A program made the translations under genes and the position numbers. Of a stretch of 64,000 nucleotides of DNA, positions 35,134 to 44,539 are shown piece after piece. The number at the start of each line of letters is the position of its first letter. Positions within the stretch are counted from its first letter, which is position 1. This DNA is from an uncultured Sutterella sp. (GTDB lineage: Bacteria; Pseudomonadota; Gammaproteobacteria; Burkholderiales; Burkholderiaceae_F): assembly GCA_900543805.1 (NCBI GenBank), contig UQTE01000002.1, positions 1 through 64,000 of the forward strand, read 5' to 3'. A model generated the notes under the pieces. The model did no database searches and was not told the origin of the DNA. It saw only the letters and a list, made by a program, of their open reading frames with translations.

Positions 35134-36468
35134 ATGAGAATGCAGCGCATCGTTTGGGGTTTTGCCGCGCTGACGACCGCGGCCTGGATTTTCGGACTTT
35201 GGGCGGAGCCCCCCGCCCTGAACGGCCGCGGCGTCACGCACGAAGTTTTCTATTGGAACGGCGTTCTCGCCTGGGGGTTCATGGCGATGGCGATCGTCAT
35301 CGCCGCGCGCCCCGCCTGGCTCGAGCGCGTGACGAAGACCCCCTTGGACGAACTCTACCGCTGGCACCGCACGCTCGGCTTCTGGGCGCTCGGTCTCTCG
35401 GTCGTGCACTGGGTGACGAAAACGCTCATGCAGCCGATTCTCGCCCTCATGACGCTTGAACCCGTGCCCAAGATCGTGCGGGGCGAACTCGCCGGGTTCG
35501 ATCTCTTCTGGTCGCAGCTTCGCGGCTTTTCGGTCGAATCCTCGATCTGGGCGACCGTCCTCGCGCTTCTTTTGGGCGCCATGGTCTTCATGAAGGCCGT
35601 CCGCTACTCGAAGTGGCTTCTCTGGCACAAGCTCTTCTCGGTCCTCTTCATCATCCTCTCCGTCCACTCGATCCGACTCATGGAGCCGGCCGACGTCTTC
35701 CTGCCGCTCGGCTGGATCAACATCACCGTGACGGCGGTCGGTCTCTGGTACTCGGTCCTGCTTCTCGTGCGCGGCGCCGGGCGTGAGAAGACCGTGAAGG
35801 CGGTCGTGAGCGACGTGCGTGTCGACCAAAACGTCACGCTTCTCACCGTGCGGCCGGAAAAGCCCCTTGCCGTGCGTCCGGGCGAATTCGCCTTCCTCGC
35901 GACCGACGGTGAAGAAAAGCATCCGTTTTCCGTCGCCTCGATCCGCCCCGACGGCACGCTCCTCTTTGCCGTGAAGGCTTTGGGCGACTTCACGACCGAC
36001 ACCCTGCCGACCGTCCGTGCGGGCGACACGGTGACGATCGAAGGTCCCTGGGGCGCCTTCACGCCCGCCTTCCTTGAAGCGGATGCGGGAAACGACGCCC
36101 GGCACGATGTCTGGGTGGCGGGCGGCATCGGAATTGCGCCCTTCTTCGCCTGGCTCGAGGAAGCCGCCAAGAATCATGCCAAGGATGCGCCCGTCGTCCG
36201 CGCGAAGCTCGTCTGGTGCATCCGCGACCGCGCCTCGGAGCCGCTCTTTGCGCGGGTGGCGTGGCTTGCCGAAAAGGCGGGGATCGACCTCGAAGTCGTG
36301 GAATCGAAGGTTTCGCGCCTTGACGCCTCGGCGCTCTTCCGGGAGCGTCTGCCGACGAGTCTTGCGCTCTGCGCCGGAGCGGGTCTCTCGAAGTCCGTGA
36401 TCGACGCCTACGTGAAGGCGGGCGGAAAGCGCTCCGCCGTGCGGCGCGAACACTTCGAGTGGCGTTGA
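35134..36468 (+). CDS. Ferric-reductase-like membrane flavoprotein
   Basis: 444 residues. The N-terminal half is a six-helix ferric-reductase-like domain with heme-type histidines (RWHRTLG, SVVHWVTK, WHKLFS, LSVHSI). The C-terminal half is a ferredoxin-reductase-type FAD/NAD(P)H module: HPFSVAS for FAD, GGIGIAPFFAW for the dinucleotide, and SLALCAGAGLS near the end. It moves electrons from cytosolic NAD(P)H across the membrane to iron or another acceptor. AAAGGAGA precedes the ATG at 35134. It is inserted between earP and efp. Confidence 0.87.
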   Translation: MRMQRIVWGFAALTTAAWIFGLWAEPPALNGRGVTHEVFYWNGVLAWGFMAMAIVIAARPAWLERVTKTPLDELYRWHRTLGFWALGLSVVHWVTKTLMQPILALMTLEPVPKIVRGELAGFDLFWSQLRGFSVESSIWATVLALLLGAMVFMKAVRYSKWLLWHKLFSVLFIILSVHSIRLMEPADVFLPLGWINITVTAVGLWYSVLLLVRGAGREKTVKAVVSDVRVDQNVTLLTVRPEKPLAVRPGEFAFLATDGEEKHPFSVASIRPDGTLLFAVKALGDFTTDTLPTVRAGDTVTIEGPWGAFTPAFLEADAGNDARHDVWVAGGIGIAPFFAWLEEAAKNHAKDAPVVRAKLVWCIRDRASEPLFARVAWLAEKAGIDLEVVESKVSRLDASALFRERLPTSLALCAGAGLSKSVIDAYVKAGGKRSAVRREHFEWR

Positions 36469-36600
36469 GTACGGGACTTTCATGACCGCCTGCGGGACCC
36501 GCGTCCCGCGGGCGGTTCTTCCTTTCGCACGCGTCGAGGGCCGACGGCTTGCGCCGTTTCACCCGGGCGGCGAGAATGGCTGTGGAGGAGGTTCCCATCG

Positions 36601-36999
36601 ATGATCCAAAAAATCGCCTTCGGCATCCTCGCGTTCGCCCTTGCGATCGCCGCCGTGACCGTGGTCGCGGGCAACGTCCTTTCCTACGGATGGAAGGAAA
36701 GTCTTCCCGACGTCAGGTGGGCGGCCGCAATCGCCCTCGCCTATGCTCTCCTTGCAAGACTCTTGGCACGGGGCCTTTTCTTTCGGATCCGGCCGACGGT
36801 CCGGAACGTCCTGTCGCTCGCCCTGCAGGGCGCGGTCTCGGTCGCGGTCTACGTGAAACTCTTTGACTTCACGGGACTCCCCGCGTACATGGAACATCCG
36901 GCGCTCTTCGGATGTCTCTTTCCTTTTTTCGCCGCCCACGCCTTCTCCTGCTTCTTTCTTCTCGTCTTCCGGACGGTCGGCCTCCTCACCGAGCGATGA
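36601..36999 (+). CDS. Small four-helix membrane protein, unknown
   Basis: 132 residues, four hydrophobic segments (about 5-24, 42-58, 70-88, 103-126) joined by short charged loops (FFRIRPTVR). No domain recognised. The ribosome site is strong (GGAGGAGG, nine bases from the ATG), which supports real expression. It sits between the flavoprotein and efp genes, 132 nt after the former. Confidence 0.7.
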   Translation: MIQKIAFGILAFALAIAAVTVVAGNVLSYGWKESLPDVRWAAAIALAYALLARLLARGLFFRIRPTVRNVLSLALQGAVSVAVYVKLFDFTGLPAYMEHPALFGCLFPFFAAHAFSCFFLLVFRTVGLLTER

Positions 37000-37152
37000 C
37001 GCAGGAGCGCGAAATCCCGCTTTTTCGGGCTCGAGCAAGGCTCGCCGCTTTTTGCTAGAATAGCGCGTTGCTCTGACACCCTGCGGACGGACAGTCCGGA
37101 CGCACGGTCCTCCTTTCCCAAGCAATTTTTTGCACAAACAGGATTTACTCGA

Positions 37153-37710
37153 ATGAAAACCGCACAGGAACTGCGCCTTGGCAACGTCTTCATGGTTGGC
37201 AAGGATCCGATGGTCGTTGTGAAGTCGGAATACTCGAAGGGCGGCCGCGGCGCCTCCGTCGTGAAGATGAAGATGAAGAACCTTCTCACGAACGCCACGA
37301 CCGAAACGGTCTTCCGCGCCGACGACAAGTTTGAAGACCTCATCCTCGAACGCAAGGAAGTCACGTACTCCTACTTCGCCGATCCGCACTATGTCTGGAT
37401 GGACGAAGAATACAACCAGTACGAAGTCGAAGCCGACGTCATGTCCGAAGCCCTCAAGTACCTCGAGGACGGCATGCAGGCCGAATGCGTCTTCTACGAA
37501 GGCCGCGCCATCTCGATCGAACTCCCGACGATTCTCGTTCGCGAAATCACCTACACGGAACCCGCCGTCAAGGGCGACACCTCCGGCAAGGTCATGAAGC
37601 CCGCCAAGATCGCCACGGGTTACGAACTCGCCGTTCCGGCCTTCGTCGAAACGGGCGACAAGATCGAAATCGACACGCGCACGGGCGAATACCGCAACCG
37701 CGTGAAGTAA
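37153..37710 (+). CDS. efp: Elongation factor P
   Basis: 185 residues, full length. EF-P relieves ribosome stalling at polyproline. The loop that enters the peptidyl centre reads SKGGRGAS with Arg32 at the tip, the residue rhamnosylated by EarP. The three KOW/OB domains are intact, ending [17 protein letters not shown]. No lysine is at the tip, so EpmA modification does not apply. Confidence 0.98.
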   Translation: MKTAQELRLGNVFMVGKDPMVVVKSEYSKGGRGASVVKMKMKNLLTNATTETVFRADDKFEDLILERKEVTYSYFADPHYVWMDEEYNQYEVEADVMSEALKYLEDGMQAECVFYEGRAISIELPTILVREITYTEPAVKGDTSGKVMKPAKIATGYELAVPAFVETGDKIEIDTRTGEYRNRVK

Positions 37711-37752
37711 TTTCGACGGAATGACTCCCCTCCGGGAGTTTCCGCACAAGCG

Positions 37753-37789
37753 AAGACCCCGCGAATCCACACGCGGGGTTTCGCTTTTT
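37753..37789 (+). terminator. Terminator of efp
   Basis: ACCCCGCG / CGCGGGGT stem (37756-37763 with 37772-37779) then TTCGCTTTTTC. Confidence 0.9.
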
Positions 37790-37830
37790 CGGGCACAATG
37801 TTCCCATTCTCCGTTTTTCCCGACCACGCC

Positions 37831-38247
37831 ATGAACATCCAGAAAGACAACGAAATGTACATGCGCATCGCGCTCATCACGGCCGAGCGCAGCTACGCGC
37901 GCCGCCTTAAGGTGGGATGCGTCATCGTGAAGAACCACTCGATCATTTCCTTCGGCTGGAACGGCATGCCCACGGGCTACGACAACTGTTGCGAAATGGA
38001 GGTGAACGGCGAACTCGTCACGCGCCCCGAAGTGCAGCACGCGGAGTTGAACGCCATCGCGAAGCTCGCGGAAAACGGGTACTCCTCGAAGGGCGCCTCG
38101 ATCTTCATCACGCACAGCCCCTGCATTCACTGCGCGCTTCTCATTCAGAAGTGCGGAATCACCGACGTCTACTATCACGAGCTCTACCGCTCCGGGGACG
38201 GCCTCGAATTCCTGCGCCGCGCCGGCATCGGCGTGCATCAACTCTGA
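37831..38247 (+). CDS. dCMP deaminase-family zinc protein
   Basis: 138-residue cytidine/deoxycytidylate deaminase fold. Zinc motif: HAELNAI supplies the His and catalytic Glu; PCIHCALL supplies the two cysteines. NGMPTGYDNCCE fits the dCMP deaminase / ComEB group. It supplies dUMP for thymidylate synthesis. The ATG at 37831 has a weak ribosome site and the in-frame ATGs at 37855 and 37861 are alternatives. Terminators on both sides make it monocistronic. Confidence 0.88.
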   Translation: MNIQKDNEMYMRIALITAERSYARRLKVGCVIVKNHSIISFGWNGMPTGYDNCCEMEVNGELVTRPEVQHAELNAIAKLAENGYSSKGASIFITHSPCIHCALLIQKCGITDVYYHELYRSGDGLEFLRRAGIGVHQL

Positions 38248-38263
38248 TCCGCCCGAATCTTGC

Positions 38264-38300
38264 GAAGGCCCGTTCCGAAAACGAAGAACGGGCTTTTTCG
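38264..38300 (+). terminator. Terminator of dCMP deaminase gene
   Basis: GCCCGTTC / GAACGGGC stem (38268-38275 with 38286-38293) then T5. Confidence 0.9.
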
Positions 38301-38304
38301 TCTT

Positions 38305-38316
38305 CCCCCCCCCCCC
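38305..38316 (+). repeat. Poly-C tract (C12)
   Basis: Twelve consecutive cytosines, about 220 bp ahead of the transporter gene at 38536 and just past a terminator. Tracts of this length slip during replication. Its position in a possible upstream control region makes length-dependent expression conceivable. Confidence 0.8.
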
Positions 38317-38535
38317 TCCCTTCCCTCCGACAAACCCCTTCCCTCGTCTGCACCCGCGCAGACCCCCTAGGCAAAGAGCCTTATCCGCGTCCTTTCGGCG
38401 CTCCGCTATGATGGATTTTGTGTGTCCGGCCCCCGGTCGGGCGCGCTTCTCCACCCTCATGCTTTTCATCGACATGTCCGGTCGAGCGGCCATATCGACG
38501 AAAAGGCTCTTCCAACCTTTCGGAGCGGAGTTCGT

Positions 38536-39711
38536 ATGTTTGAGAACACATACTTTTTCCTCTTTATCTGTCTCCTATTCTTCGGAATCGGCGACGTGCT
38601 GGGCGTGGCGACCAAAGCCAAGCTCTCCTCGGTCTTCGTGAGCCTCTTTCTCTTCCTGATCGGCTTCGTGACGGGCATCATCCCGCCCGACATCATCAAG
38701 GTCGCCGGTCTCTCGGAAATGGGCAAGTGGGCCACCTGCTTCATCGTCTTCAGCATGGGGACGACCATCAACCTGCGCGAACTTCTCGCCGAGTGGCGCA
38801 CCGTCGCGACCGCGGTCCTCTCGATGCTCTCGCTCACCGTCGCGGGCTTCGCCCTCGTGCCCCTGATCGGGTATGAAGAAACGATCGTCGCGATCCCGAT
38901 TCTGAACGGCGGCATCGTGGCGACCCAGATGATGACGACCGCCGCCATGGAACAGGGCTTCCAGATCGCCGCCGCCTTGGGCGCGATTCTCTACGCCGTG
39001 CAGAAGTTCGTGGGCACCCCGATCGCCTCCTACTTCGGTCTTCGCGAAGCGAACGCCCTGATCGAAGAATACCGCCGCACGGGCGTGCGTCCGCACTTCC
39101 CCGGCCAGGCCGTGCAGGATGGCGAAAAGAAGCCCACCTTCTTTGAACGCCACAAGAAGTACTACGGCGCCTTCACGTCGCTTGCCCTCACGGCCACCTT
39201 TGCGTGGATCGCCTACCTGATTCAGCTCGGCACGGGCCTTTCCGCCACGATCTGGGCCCTCATCCTCGGCGCCGTCGTCTCCTACCTCGGCATCGTTCCG
39301 CCGAACATCCTGAAGCACGCCAACTCCTCGGGGATCTTCAACATCGCCGTCTTCGCGTCGATCATCCCGTCGCTCGCGCTGATCAAGGTCGACGACCTCA
39401 TCACGCTCTCCTACGCCACGGTCGTCGTCTTCATCCTCTCCGTCGCCGTGCTCTTCATCTTCTTCTACGTCCTTCCCTTCTGGAAGCTCATCGGCTCGCG
39501 CAACCTCGCCATGGGCGTTGCGAGCTGCCAGCTCCTCGGCTTCCCGGCGACCTATCTGATCGCCAACGAAGTCGCGCAGGCCGCCGCCGAAAACGACGAA
39601 GAAAAGCAGATCATTCTCGACCGTCTGATGCCGAAGTACCTCGTGGGCGGCTTCTCCACCGTCACGACCTTCTCGGTCATCATCGCGGGCTTCTTCGTTC
39701 CGCTTCTCTGA
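38536..39711 (+). CDS. Multi-helix carboxylate/glutamate-type transporter
   Basis: 391 residues with about ten to eleven helices and a cytoplasmic loop near 175-205 (ALIEEYRRTGVRPHFPGQ...KKPTFFERHKKYY). It resembles sodium:glutamate symporters of the GltS/ESS type in size, helix pattern and the repeated NGGIVATQMM and SGIFNIAVF hairpin-like segments, but the match is loose. GGAG precedes the ATG at 38536. It lies 46 nt before the gamma-glutamyltransferase gene, so glutamate or gamma-glutamyl compounds are reasonable substrates. Confidence 0.65.
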   Translation: MFENTYFFLFICLLFFGIGDVLGVATKAKLSSVFVSLFLFLIGFVTGIIPPDIIKVAGLSEMGKWATCFIVFSMGTTINLRELLAEWRTVATAVLSMLSLTVAGFALVPLIGYEETIVAIPILNGGIVATQMMTTAAMEQGFQIAAALGAILYAVQKFVGTPIASYFGLREANALIEEYRRTGVRPHFPGQAVQDGEKKPTFFERHKKYYGAFTSLALTATFAWIAYLIQLGTGLSATIWALILGAVVSYLGIVPPNILKHANSSGIFNIAVFASIIPSLALIKVDDLITLSYATVVVFILSVAVLFIFFYVLPFWKLIGSRNLAMGVASCQLLGFPATYLIANEVAQAAAENDEEKQIILDRLMPKYLVGGFSTVTTFSVIIAGFFVPLL

Positions 39712-39757
39712 CGCACGTCATACTCATCAGGCAACGATTTTGTAAGGAATACGCATC

Positions 39758-41365
39758 ATGCAATTTGACGCTCAAGACTATCCGTACGCTTCCAAGCGCC
39801 ACGTCGTTTACGCCCGCAACGGTATGGTTTGCGCCGGCAACCCCACGGCCACGGCCGCGGGTCTCAAGACCCTTCTGAAGGGCGGCAACGCCGTCGACGC
39901 GGCCGTCACGGTCGCCTCGACCCTTCCGGTCGTCGAGCCGACCGGCAACGGCCTCGGCGCCGACTGCTTCGCCATCATCTGGTACAAGGGCAAGATGTAC
40001 GGCATCAACGCCTCGGGTCCCGCCCCGAAGGCCAACTCCATCGCCGCCCTCAAGGCCCGCGGCTACGACAAGATCCCGAGCTACGGCGTCGAACCCATCA
40101 ACGTTCCGGGCGCCGTCGCGGGCTGGATGGCCATGCACGAACGCTTCGGCTCGCTCGACCTCGAAGAGGTGATGAAGCCCGCGATCGACTACGCGGAAAA
40201 CGGCTTCCCCGTTTCGCCCAACATCTCGCGCCTCTGGGAAGAAGCCTGGGGCATCTACTCGAAGTACCGCGACCGTCCGGAATTCGCCGGCTGGTTCGAA
40301 ACCTTCGCGCCGAAGAACACCTGGCTTCGTCCGGGCGAAATGTTCCGCAACCCCGACATCGCGAAGTCGCTTCGCCTCATCGCGAAGACGAAGGGCGAAG
40401 CCTTCTACCGGGGCGAGCTCGCCGAAAAGATGGACGCCTTCTTCAAGAAGCACAACGGCTTCCTCACGGCCGAAGACCTCGCCGCCTACAAGCCCGAGTG
40501 GGTCGATCCGATCTCCGTCAACTATCACGGCTACGACGTCTGGGAACTCCCGCCCAACGGCCACGGCATCACCGTCCTCATGGCGCTGCAGATCCTCAAG
40601 GGCTTTGAATTGGGCGAGCGCGACTGCGCCGACACGATGCACAAGCAGATCGAAGCCATGAAGCTCGCCATGATGGACACGGCCGCCCACGTGGCCGACC
40701 CGCGCACGATGCGCGTCACGGTGGACGAGCTCCTCTCCGAACGCTACGCCGCCGACCGCCGCGCGCTCATCGGCGAAGAGGCGATCATGCCCACGGCGGG
40801 CGATCCGCGCTACCACTCGACCGTCTACTTCTGCTGCGCCGACGGCGAAGGGAACATGGTCTCGCTCATTCAGAGCAACTTCCGCGGCTTCGGTTCCGGC
40901 ATCGTTATTCCGGGCACCTCGATCTCGCTCAACGACCGCGCCGAGAACTTCAAGTTCGACGAAAACCACCCGAACGCCCTTGAAGGCGGCAAGCGTCCCT
41001 ACCACACCATCATCCCGGGCTTCCTCACGAAGGACGGCGAAGCCGTGGGTCCGTTCGGGATCATGGGCGGCTTCATGCAGCCGCAGGCCCACGTGCAGGT
41101 CGTCATGAACATGATCGACTGGCACCTCAACCCGCAGCAGGCCCTCGACGCCACGCGCTGGCAGTGGGTGGGCGGCAAGAACGTGGAGGTTGAGCAGGAC
41201 ACGCCCAACCACATCATCCGCCTCCTGCAGCGCCGCGGTCACAACATCATCGTGCAGCCCGACCCGTATCACATGGGCCGCGGCCAGATGATTCTGCGCG
41301 ACAAGGACGGCGTTCTCTGCGGCGCCACCGAAAAGCGCACCGACGGTCAGATTGCCTCGTTCTGA
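39758..41365 (+). CDS. Gamma-glutamyltransferase family protein, no signal peptide
   Basis: 535-residue Ntn-hydrolase of the GGT family. The autocleavage/catalytic threonine is Thr355 in DPRYHSTVYFCC, where the small subunit begins. PTGNGLGAD, GVEPINVPGAVAGWM, PPNGHGITVLMALQIL, the oxyanion PGTSISLND and GGFMQPQAHVQVVMN are family blocks. Most bacterial GGTs are exported; this one starts MQFDAQDYPYASKR with no signal, so it should act in the cytoplasm. It follows the transporter gene at 46 nt and is convergent with a Sel1 gene next to gsiABCD. Hydrolysis of glutathione to glutamate and Cys-Gly is the likely role. Confidence 0.9.
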   Translation: MQFDAQDYPYASKRHVVYARNGMVCAGNPTATAAGLKTLLKGGNAVDAAVTVASTLPVVEPTGNGLGADCFAIIWYKGKMYGINASGPAPKANSIAALKARGYDKIPSYGVEPINVPGAVAGWMAMHERFGSLDLEEVMKPAIDYAENGFPVSPNISRLWEEAWGIYSKYRDRPEFAGWFETFAPKNTWLRPGEMFRNPDIAKSLRLIAKTKGEAFYRGELAEKMDAFFKKHNGFLTAEDLAAYKPEWVDPISVNYHGYDVWELPPNGHGITVLMALQILKGFELGERDCADTMHKQIEAMKLAMMDTAAHVADPRTMRVTVDELLSERYAADRRALIGEEAIMPTAGDPRYHSTVYFCCADGEGNMVSLIQSNFRGFGSGIVIPGTSISLNDRAENFKFDENHPNALEGGKRPYHTIIPGFLTKDGEAVGPFGIMGGFMQPQAHVQVVMNMIDWHLNPQQALDATRWQWVGGKNVEVEQDTPNHIIRLLQRRGHNIIVQPDPYHMGRGQMILRDKDGVLCGATEKRTDGQIASF

Positions 41366-41390
41366 CGAACGGCCCTTTCCGTTGAAACCG

Positions 41391-41427
41391 ACCCCGCACG
41401 GATTCCCCCGTGCGGGGTTTTCGCTTT
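41391..41427 (+). terminator. Terminator of GGT gene
   Basis: ACCCCGCACG / CGTGCGGGGT stem (41391-41400 with 41409-41418) then TTTCGCTTTT. Confidence 0.92.
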
Positions 41428-41439
41428 TCGGGATCCCGA

Positions 41440-41473
41440 AAACGGACGGGGCGCCCGTTTTCGGACGCCCCGT
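41440..41473 (-). terminator. Terminator of Sel1-repeat gene
   Basis: ACGGGGCG(C) / (G)ACGCCCCGT stem read on the minus strand, followed by CCGTTTTCGG. Confidence 0.8.
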
Positions 41474-41500
41474 CGGCTGAATTTCCCCGTCAGCGAGGGA

Positions 41501-42241
41501 TCAGTACTGCGGCTCGTGCTTTTCGAGCGATTCGAGTTCCTTGAGAATCTTCTCGGCGGTGAGCGACTGCGCGTACTTGAGGTCGTCCGCATTCATGTGC
41601 GAGCGGATCACCTTCGCGCTTTCCTCGGCGGTGTAGACGCTGTCGAACTTGTCGGAAGGCTTCGAAGCAGCCTCGAAAAGAACGTAGGCGGCAAAGACGT
41701 CGCGCTCGACGCCGTCGCCCATGTTGAGCTGACGGGCAAGCGCGTCAAGCGCAGCGGGATTCCCCTGAAGGGCCGAGCGGCGGAACCACTTCGCGGCCTC
41801 CGTCAGGTCCTTCGGCACCGACGTGCCGTAGAGCCAATAGGTGCCGACGTTGTACTGCGCAAGGGGATTCCCCTGACGAGCGGCCGTGAGGTCCCAGACG
41901 TAGGCCTGACGCGGCTCGGCCTTGACGCCGAGTCCTTTGTTGAAGACTTCGGAGAGCGCGAGCATCGCGCGTTCGTTGCCGAGATAGGCGGCCTTTTCCC
42001 ACCAGTGGATGCCCGTGAGACGTTGCGGATTCATGCCGAGGCCGCGGTGGAAGATTTCGCCGATGTAGTACATGGCTTCGGAATTGTCCTTGGCCGCTTC
42101 CGCCTCAAATTCCTTCATGGCGGCCTTGTAGTCCTGCTTGTTGAGGAGGGCGACGCCTTCGGGAACGCCCGCCGAGGCGGGAAGCGCCACGGCCGCGGCG
42201 AGGGCCGCGAGAAGCGCGGTCTGACGAATACGCTTGAACAT
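41501..42241 (-). CDS. Secreted Sel1-repeat protein
   Basis: 246 residues. Signal peptide 1-24 (ending ASA). Three to four Sel1-like (TPR-type) repeats follow, such as AMYYIGEIFHRGLGMNPQRLTGIHWWEKAAYLGN, AMLALSEVFNKGLGV, PLAQYNVGTYWLYGTSVPKDLTEAAKWFRRSALQGN and PAALDALARQLNMGDGV. These form helical scaffolds for protein contacts in the periplasm. Partner unknown. It has its own terminator and a 349-nt gap to gsiD. Confidence 0.88.
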   Translation of the reverse strand: MFKRIRQTALLAALAAAVALPASAGVPEGVALLNKQDYKAAMKEFEAEAAKDNSEAMYYIGEIFHRGLGMNPQRLTGIHWWEKAAYLGNERAMLALSEVFNKGLGVKAEPRQAYVWDLTAARQGNPLAQYNVGTYWLYGTSVPKDLTEAAKWFRRSALQGNPAALDALARQLNMGDGVERDVFAAYVLFEAASKPSDKFDSVYTAEESAKVIRSHMNADDLKYAQSLTAEKILKELESLEKHEPQY

Positions 42242-42590
42242 TCGTTTTCTCCAAATGGTGTGGGGTCTCTTCGGGGCGACGCTTCAAAAGAAAACGCGCG
42301 CCCGATTTTGCGAAGAGTCTATCCGTGCATTCTTAAGGGAAGCTAAATCGGAAGGCTCTTTCCCAAGCAAGACGTCGTCACGACTCCACCAACCCACCCG
42401 TCTTCAGTCCGAGCCGATCTGGGCGGCGTGCAGATCCGTGCCGATGTCGTTGCAGTCTTCGCGGCATCGTGCATCACGCACGATCTGCCGGGCTGCGACG
42501 GCATCGGCAGCGTTACAAACGCTTGAAGGCAGGGCGCGAAGGGATTCCTTTTCGTCGGAAAGAACGGAACCGACGGTCATCTCCGTGCGG
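42242..42590. other. Intergenic region downstream of gsiD
   Basis: No gene seen. It holds the Sel1-gene leader and a perfect 7-bp inverted repeat ATCGTGC-N5-GCACGAT (42466-42484), which lies 107 nt past the gsiD stop and lacks a U tract. Confidence 0.4.
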
Positions 42591-43544
42591 TCAATCGACC
42601 TGAATTTCCGACTTCGGGTCGAAGGCGTCGCGCAGGGCGTCCCCCAAAAGATTGAACGCCAAGACCGTCAGGAAGATCGCGAGCACGGCGAAGACCGCGG
42701 TGTGCGGCGCCGTCATCAGATCCGCTCTCGCTTCGTTGAGCATCGCGCCCCACTCGGGCGTGGGCGGCTGTGCCCCGAGACCGAGGAAGGAGAGCGACGC
42801 CGCCGTGATGATGGCCGTGCCGATGCGCATCGAAAGGTAGACGAGAATCACAGAAACCGTCCCCGGGAAGATGTGCCGAAAAAGAATCGTGAAGTCCGAC
42901 GCGCCGATGCTTCGGGCCGCCTCCACGTAGGTTTCGTGCTTGAGATAAAGCACGTTCGCGCGCACGAGTCGCGCAAAGGCGGGCACCGAAAAGATCGCCA
43001 CGGCCGCCACGACGTTGAGCATCCCGCCCCCGAGGACGGCGACGATCCCGATCGCAAGGAGAATCCCCGGAAAGGCGAAGAGCACGTCGGAAACGCGCGA
43101 GACGATGCGGTCGATCCACCCCTCGTAATAGCCCGCGAGAAGTCCGAGCACCGCGCCGATCAGCGCGCCCGCGAGCACCGAGAAGAACCCGCAGAAAAGC
43201 GAAATCCGCGTCCCCGCAAGAATGCGGCTGAATACGTCGCGCCCGAGCGCGTCGACCCCGAACCAGTAGAGGGCGGAGGGACCTTCGTTCAGGTGATCGT
43301 AGTCAAAGTAGTTTTCCGGATCGAAGGGCGCGAGATAGGGCCCGAAGATCGCGAGCAAAAAGAGCGCCGCCACCAGGACCGCGGACGCCACGCCTACGGG
43401 ATTGCGGCGAAACCGCCCGCAGGCGTCCGACCAGGGCGTGCGGATGCGGGTAGAAACCGGCATCGTCTCGGCGGCGTCCGGGAGACGTTCGGTCGGTTCG
43501 GAAGTTTCGGTCGTTTTCACTTCGACCTTGTCGTTTACCGTCAT
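42591..43544 (-). CDS. gsiD: Glutathione ABC importer permease
   Basis: 317-residue DppC-type permease with six helices and an N-terminal tail of about 45 residues before the first. The EAA loop is seen at [24 protein letters not shown]. It is second permease of the gsi set, starting ten bases after gsiC. Family certain; glutathione as substrate rests on the GsiB-like receptor. Confidence 0.88.
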   Translation of the reverse strand: MTVNDKVEVKTTETSEPTERLPDAAETMPVSTRIRTPWSDACGRFRRNPVGVASAVLVAALFLLAIFGPYLAPFDPENYFDYDHLNEGPSALYWFGVDALGRDVFSRILAGTRISLFCGFFSVLAGALIGAVLGLLAGYYEGWIDRIVSRVSDVLFAFPGILLAIGIVAVLGGGMLNVVAAVAIFSVPAFARLVRANVLYLKHETYVEAARSIGASDFTILFRHIFPGTVSVILVYLSMRIGTAIITAASLSFLGLGAQPPTPEWGAMLNEARADLMTAPHTAVFAVLAIFLTVLAFNLLGDALRDAFDPKSEIQVD

Positions 43545-43554
43545 GATCTCTCCC

Positions 43555-44481
43555 TCACTTGTTTCCGTAACGGATGCTCGGGTTCAACCATCCGTAGAGC
43601 AGGTCCACGGCCAGGTTGATGAGCAGGAATTCCATTGAGAAAAGCAGAACGCAGGTCTGCATCACGGGATAGTCGCGCATTTCCACGGCGTCGACGAGAA
43701 GCCGCCCCATCCCCGGCCAGTTGAAGACCTTCTCCACGACGATCGATCCGCCGAGAAGGAAGCCGAACTGCAACCCCATCATCGTGACGACCGGAATCAG
43801 AGCGTTGCGAAGCGCGTGGCGCGAGAGCACCTGGCGGGCGGGCAGTCCCTTGGCGCGCGCCGTGCGGACGTAGTCTTCCGAGAGAACCTCGATCAGGGCC
43901 GAGCGCGTAAAGCGCGCCATCACGGCGGCGACGCCCGCGCCGAGCGTGATCGACGGGAGAACGTAGTGACGCCAGCTCTCCGCCCCCACCGTCGGGAACC
44001 ATCCGAGCCAGACGGAAAAGACTTCCATCAGGAGGATCCCCAACGCAAAGGGCGGCATGGAAATGCCGGAGACGGCGAAGGCCATGCCGAGCCGGTCGGG
44101 CCAGCGGCCGCGCTTCACGGCCGACACGATCCCGATCAGGAGTCCGAACACCACGGCCCACGCCATCGCGGCGACGGTGAGCAGAAGCGTCGGGCCGAAG
44201 CGGTCCGCCACCTCGTCGATCACCGGCCGCTGCGAGCGGATCGAAATCCCGAAGTCGCCCGTCACGGTCTTCTTCACGAAGAGCACGAACTGCTCGGGCA
44301 AGGGCCGGTCGAGCCCCAGGCGCTCGCGCACCATCTGCACCGTTTCCTCGTCGGCTTCCGGCCCCGCCGCCAACTGCGCGGGGTCGCCCGGCAACAGGTG
44401 CACGAAGAAGAAGACGCACACCGTCACAAGGAGCATGGTCGGCACGAGCCCCAGGAGCCTCAACACGAAATAGCGAAACAT
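43555..44481 (-). CDS. gsiC: Glutathione ABC importer permease
   Basis: 308-residue DppB-type permease. It begins [20 protein letters not shown] with [13 protein letters not shown] shortly after, the hallmark of the family, and has six helices with the EAA loop [26 protein letters not shown]. It pairs with gsiD. A strong hairpin separates it from the receptor gene. Confidence 0.88.
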   Translation of the reverse strand: MFRYFVLRLLGLVPTMLLVTVCVFFFVHLLPGDPAQLAAGPEADEETVQMVRERLGLDRPLPEQFVLFVKKTVTGDFGISIRSQRPVIDEVADRFGPTLLLTVAAMAWAVVFGLLIGIVSAVKRGRWPDRLGMAFAVSGISMPPFALGILLMEVFSVWLGWFPTVGAESWRHYVLPSITLGAGVAAVMARFTRSALIEVLSEDYVRTARAKGLPARQVLSRHALRNALIPVVTMMGLQFGFLLGGSIVVEKVFNWPGMGRLLVDAVEMRDYPVMQTCVLLFSMEFLLINLAVDLLYGWLNPSIRYGNK

Positions 44482-44502
44482 CGTTCTTGTCCTTATTTCT
44501 TT

Positions 44503-44532
44503 GCGTCGGAAGGCCCGCAGGCCCTCCGACGC
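44503..44532 (-). other. Hairpin between gsiB and gsiC
   Basis: GCGTCGGA-A-GGCC pairs with GGCC-C-TCCGACGC, no long U tract. Hairpins here commonly protect the upstream receptor mRNA and so raise receptor over permease. Confidence 0.6.
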
Positions 44533-44539
44533 CGCGGCG

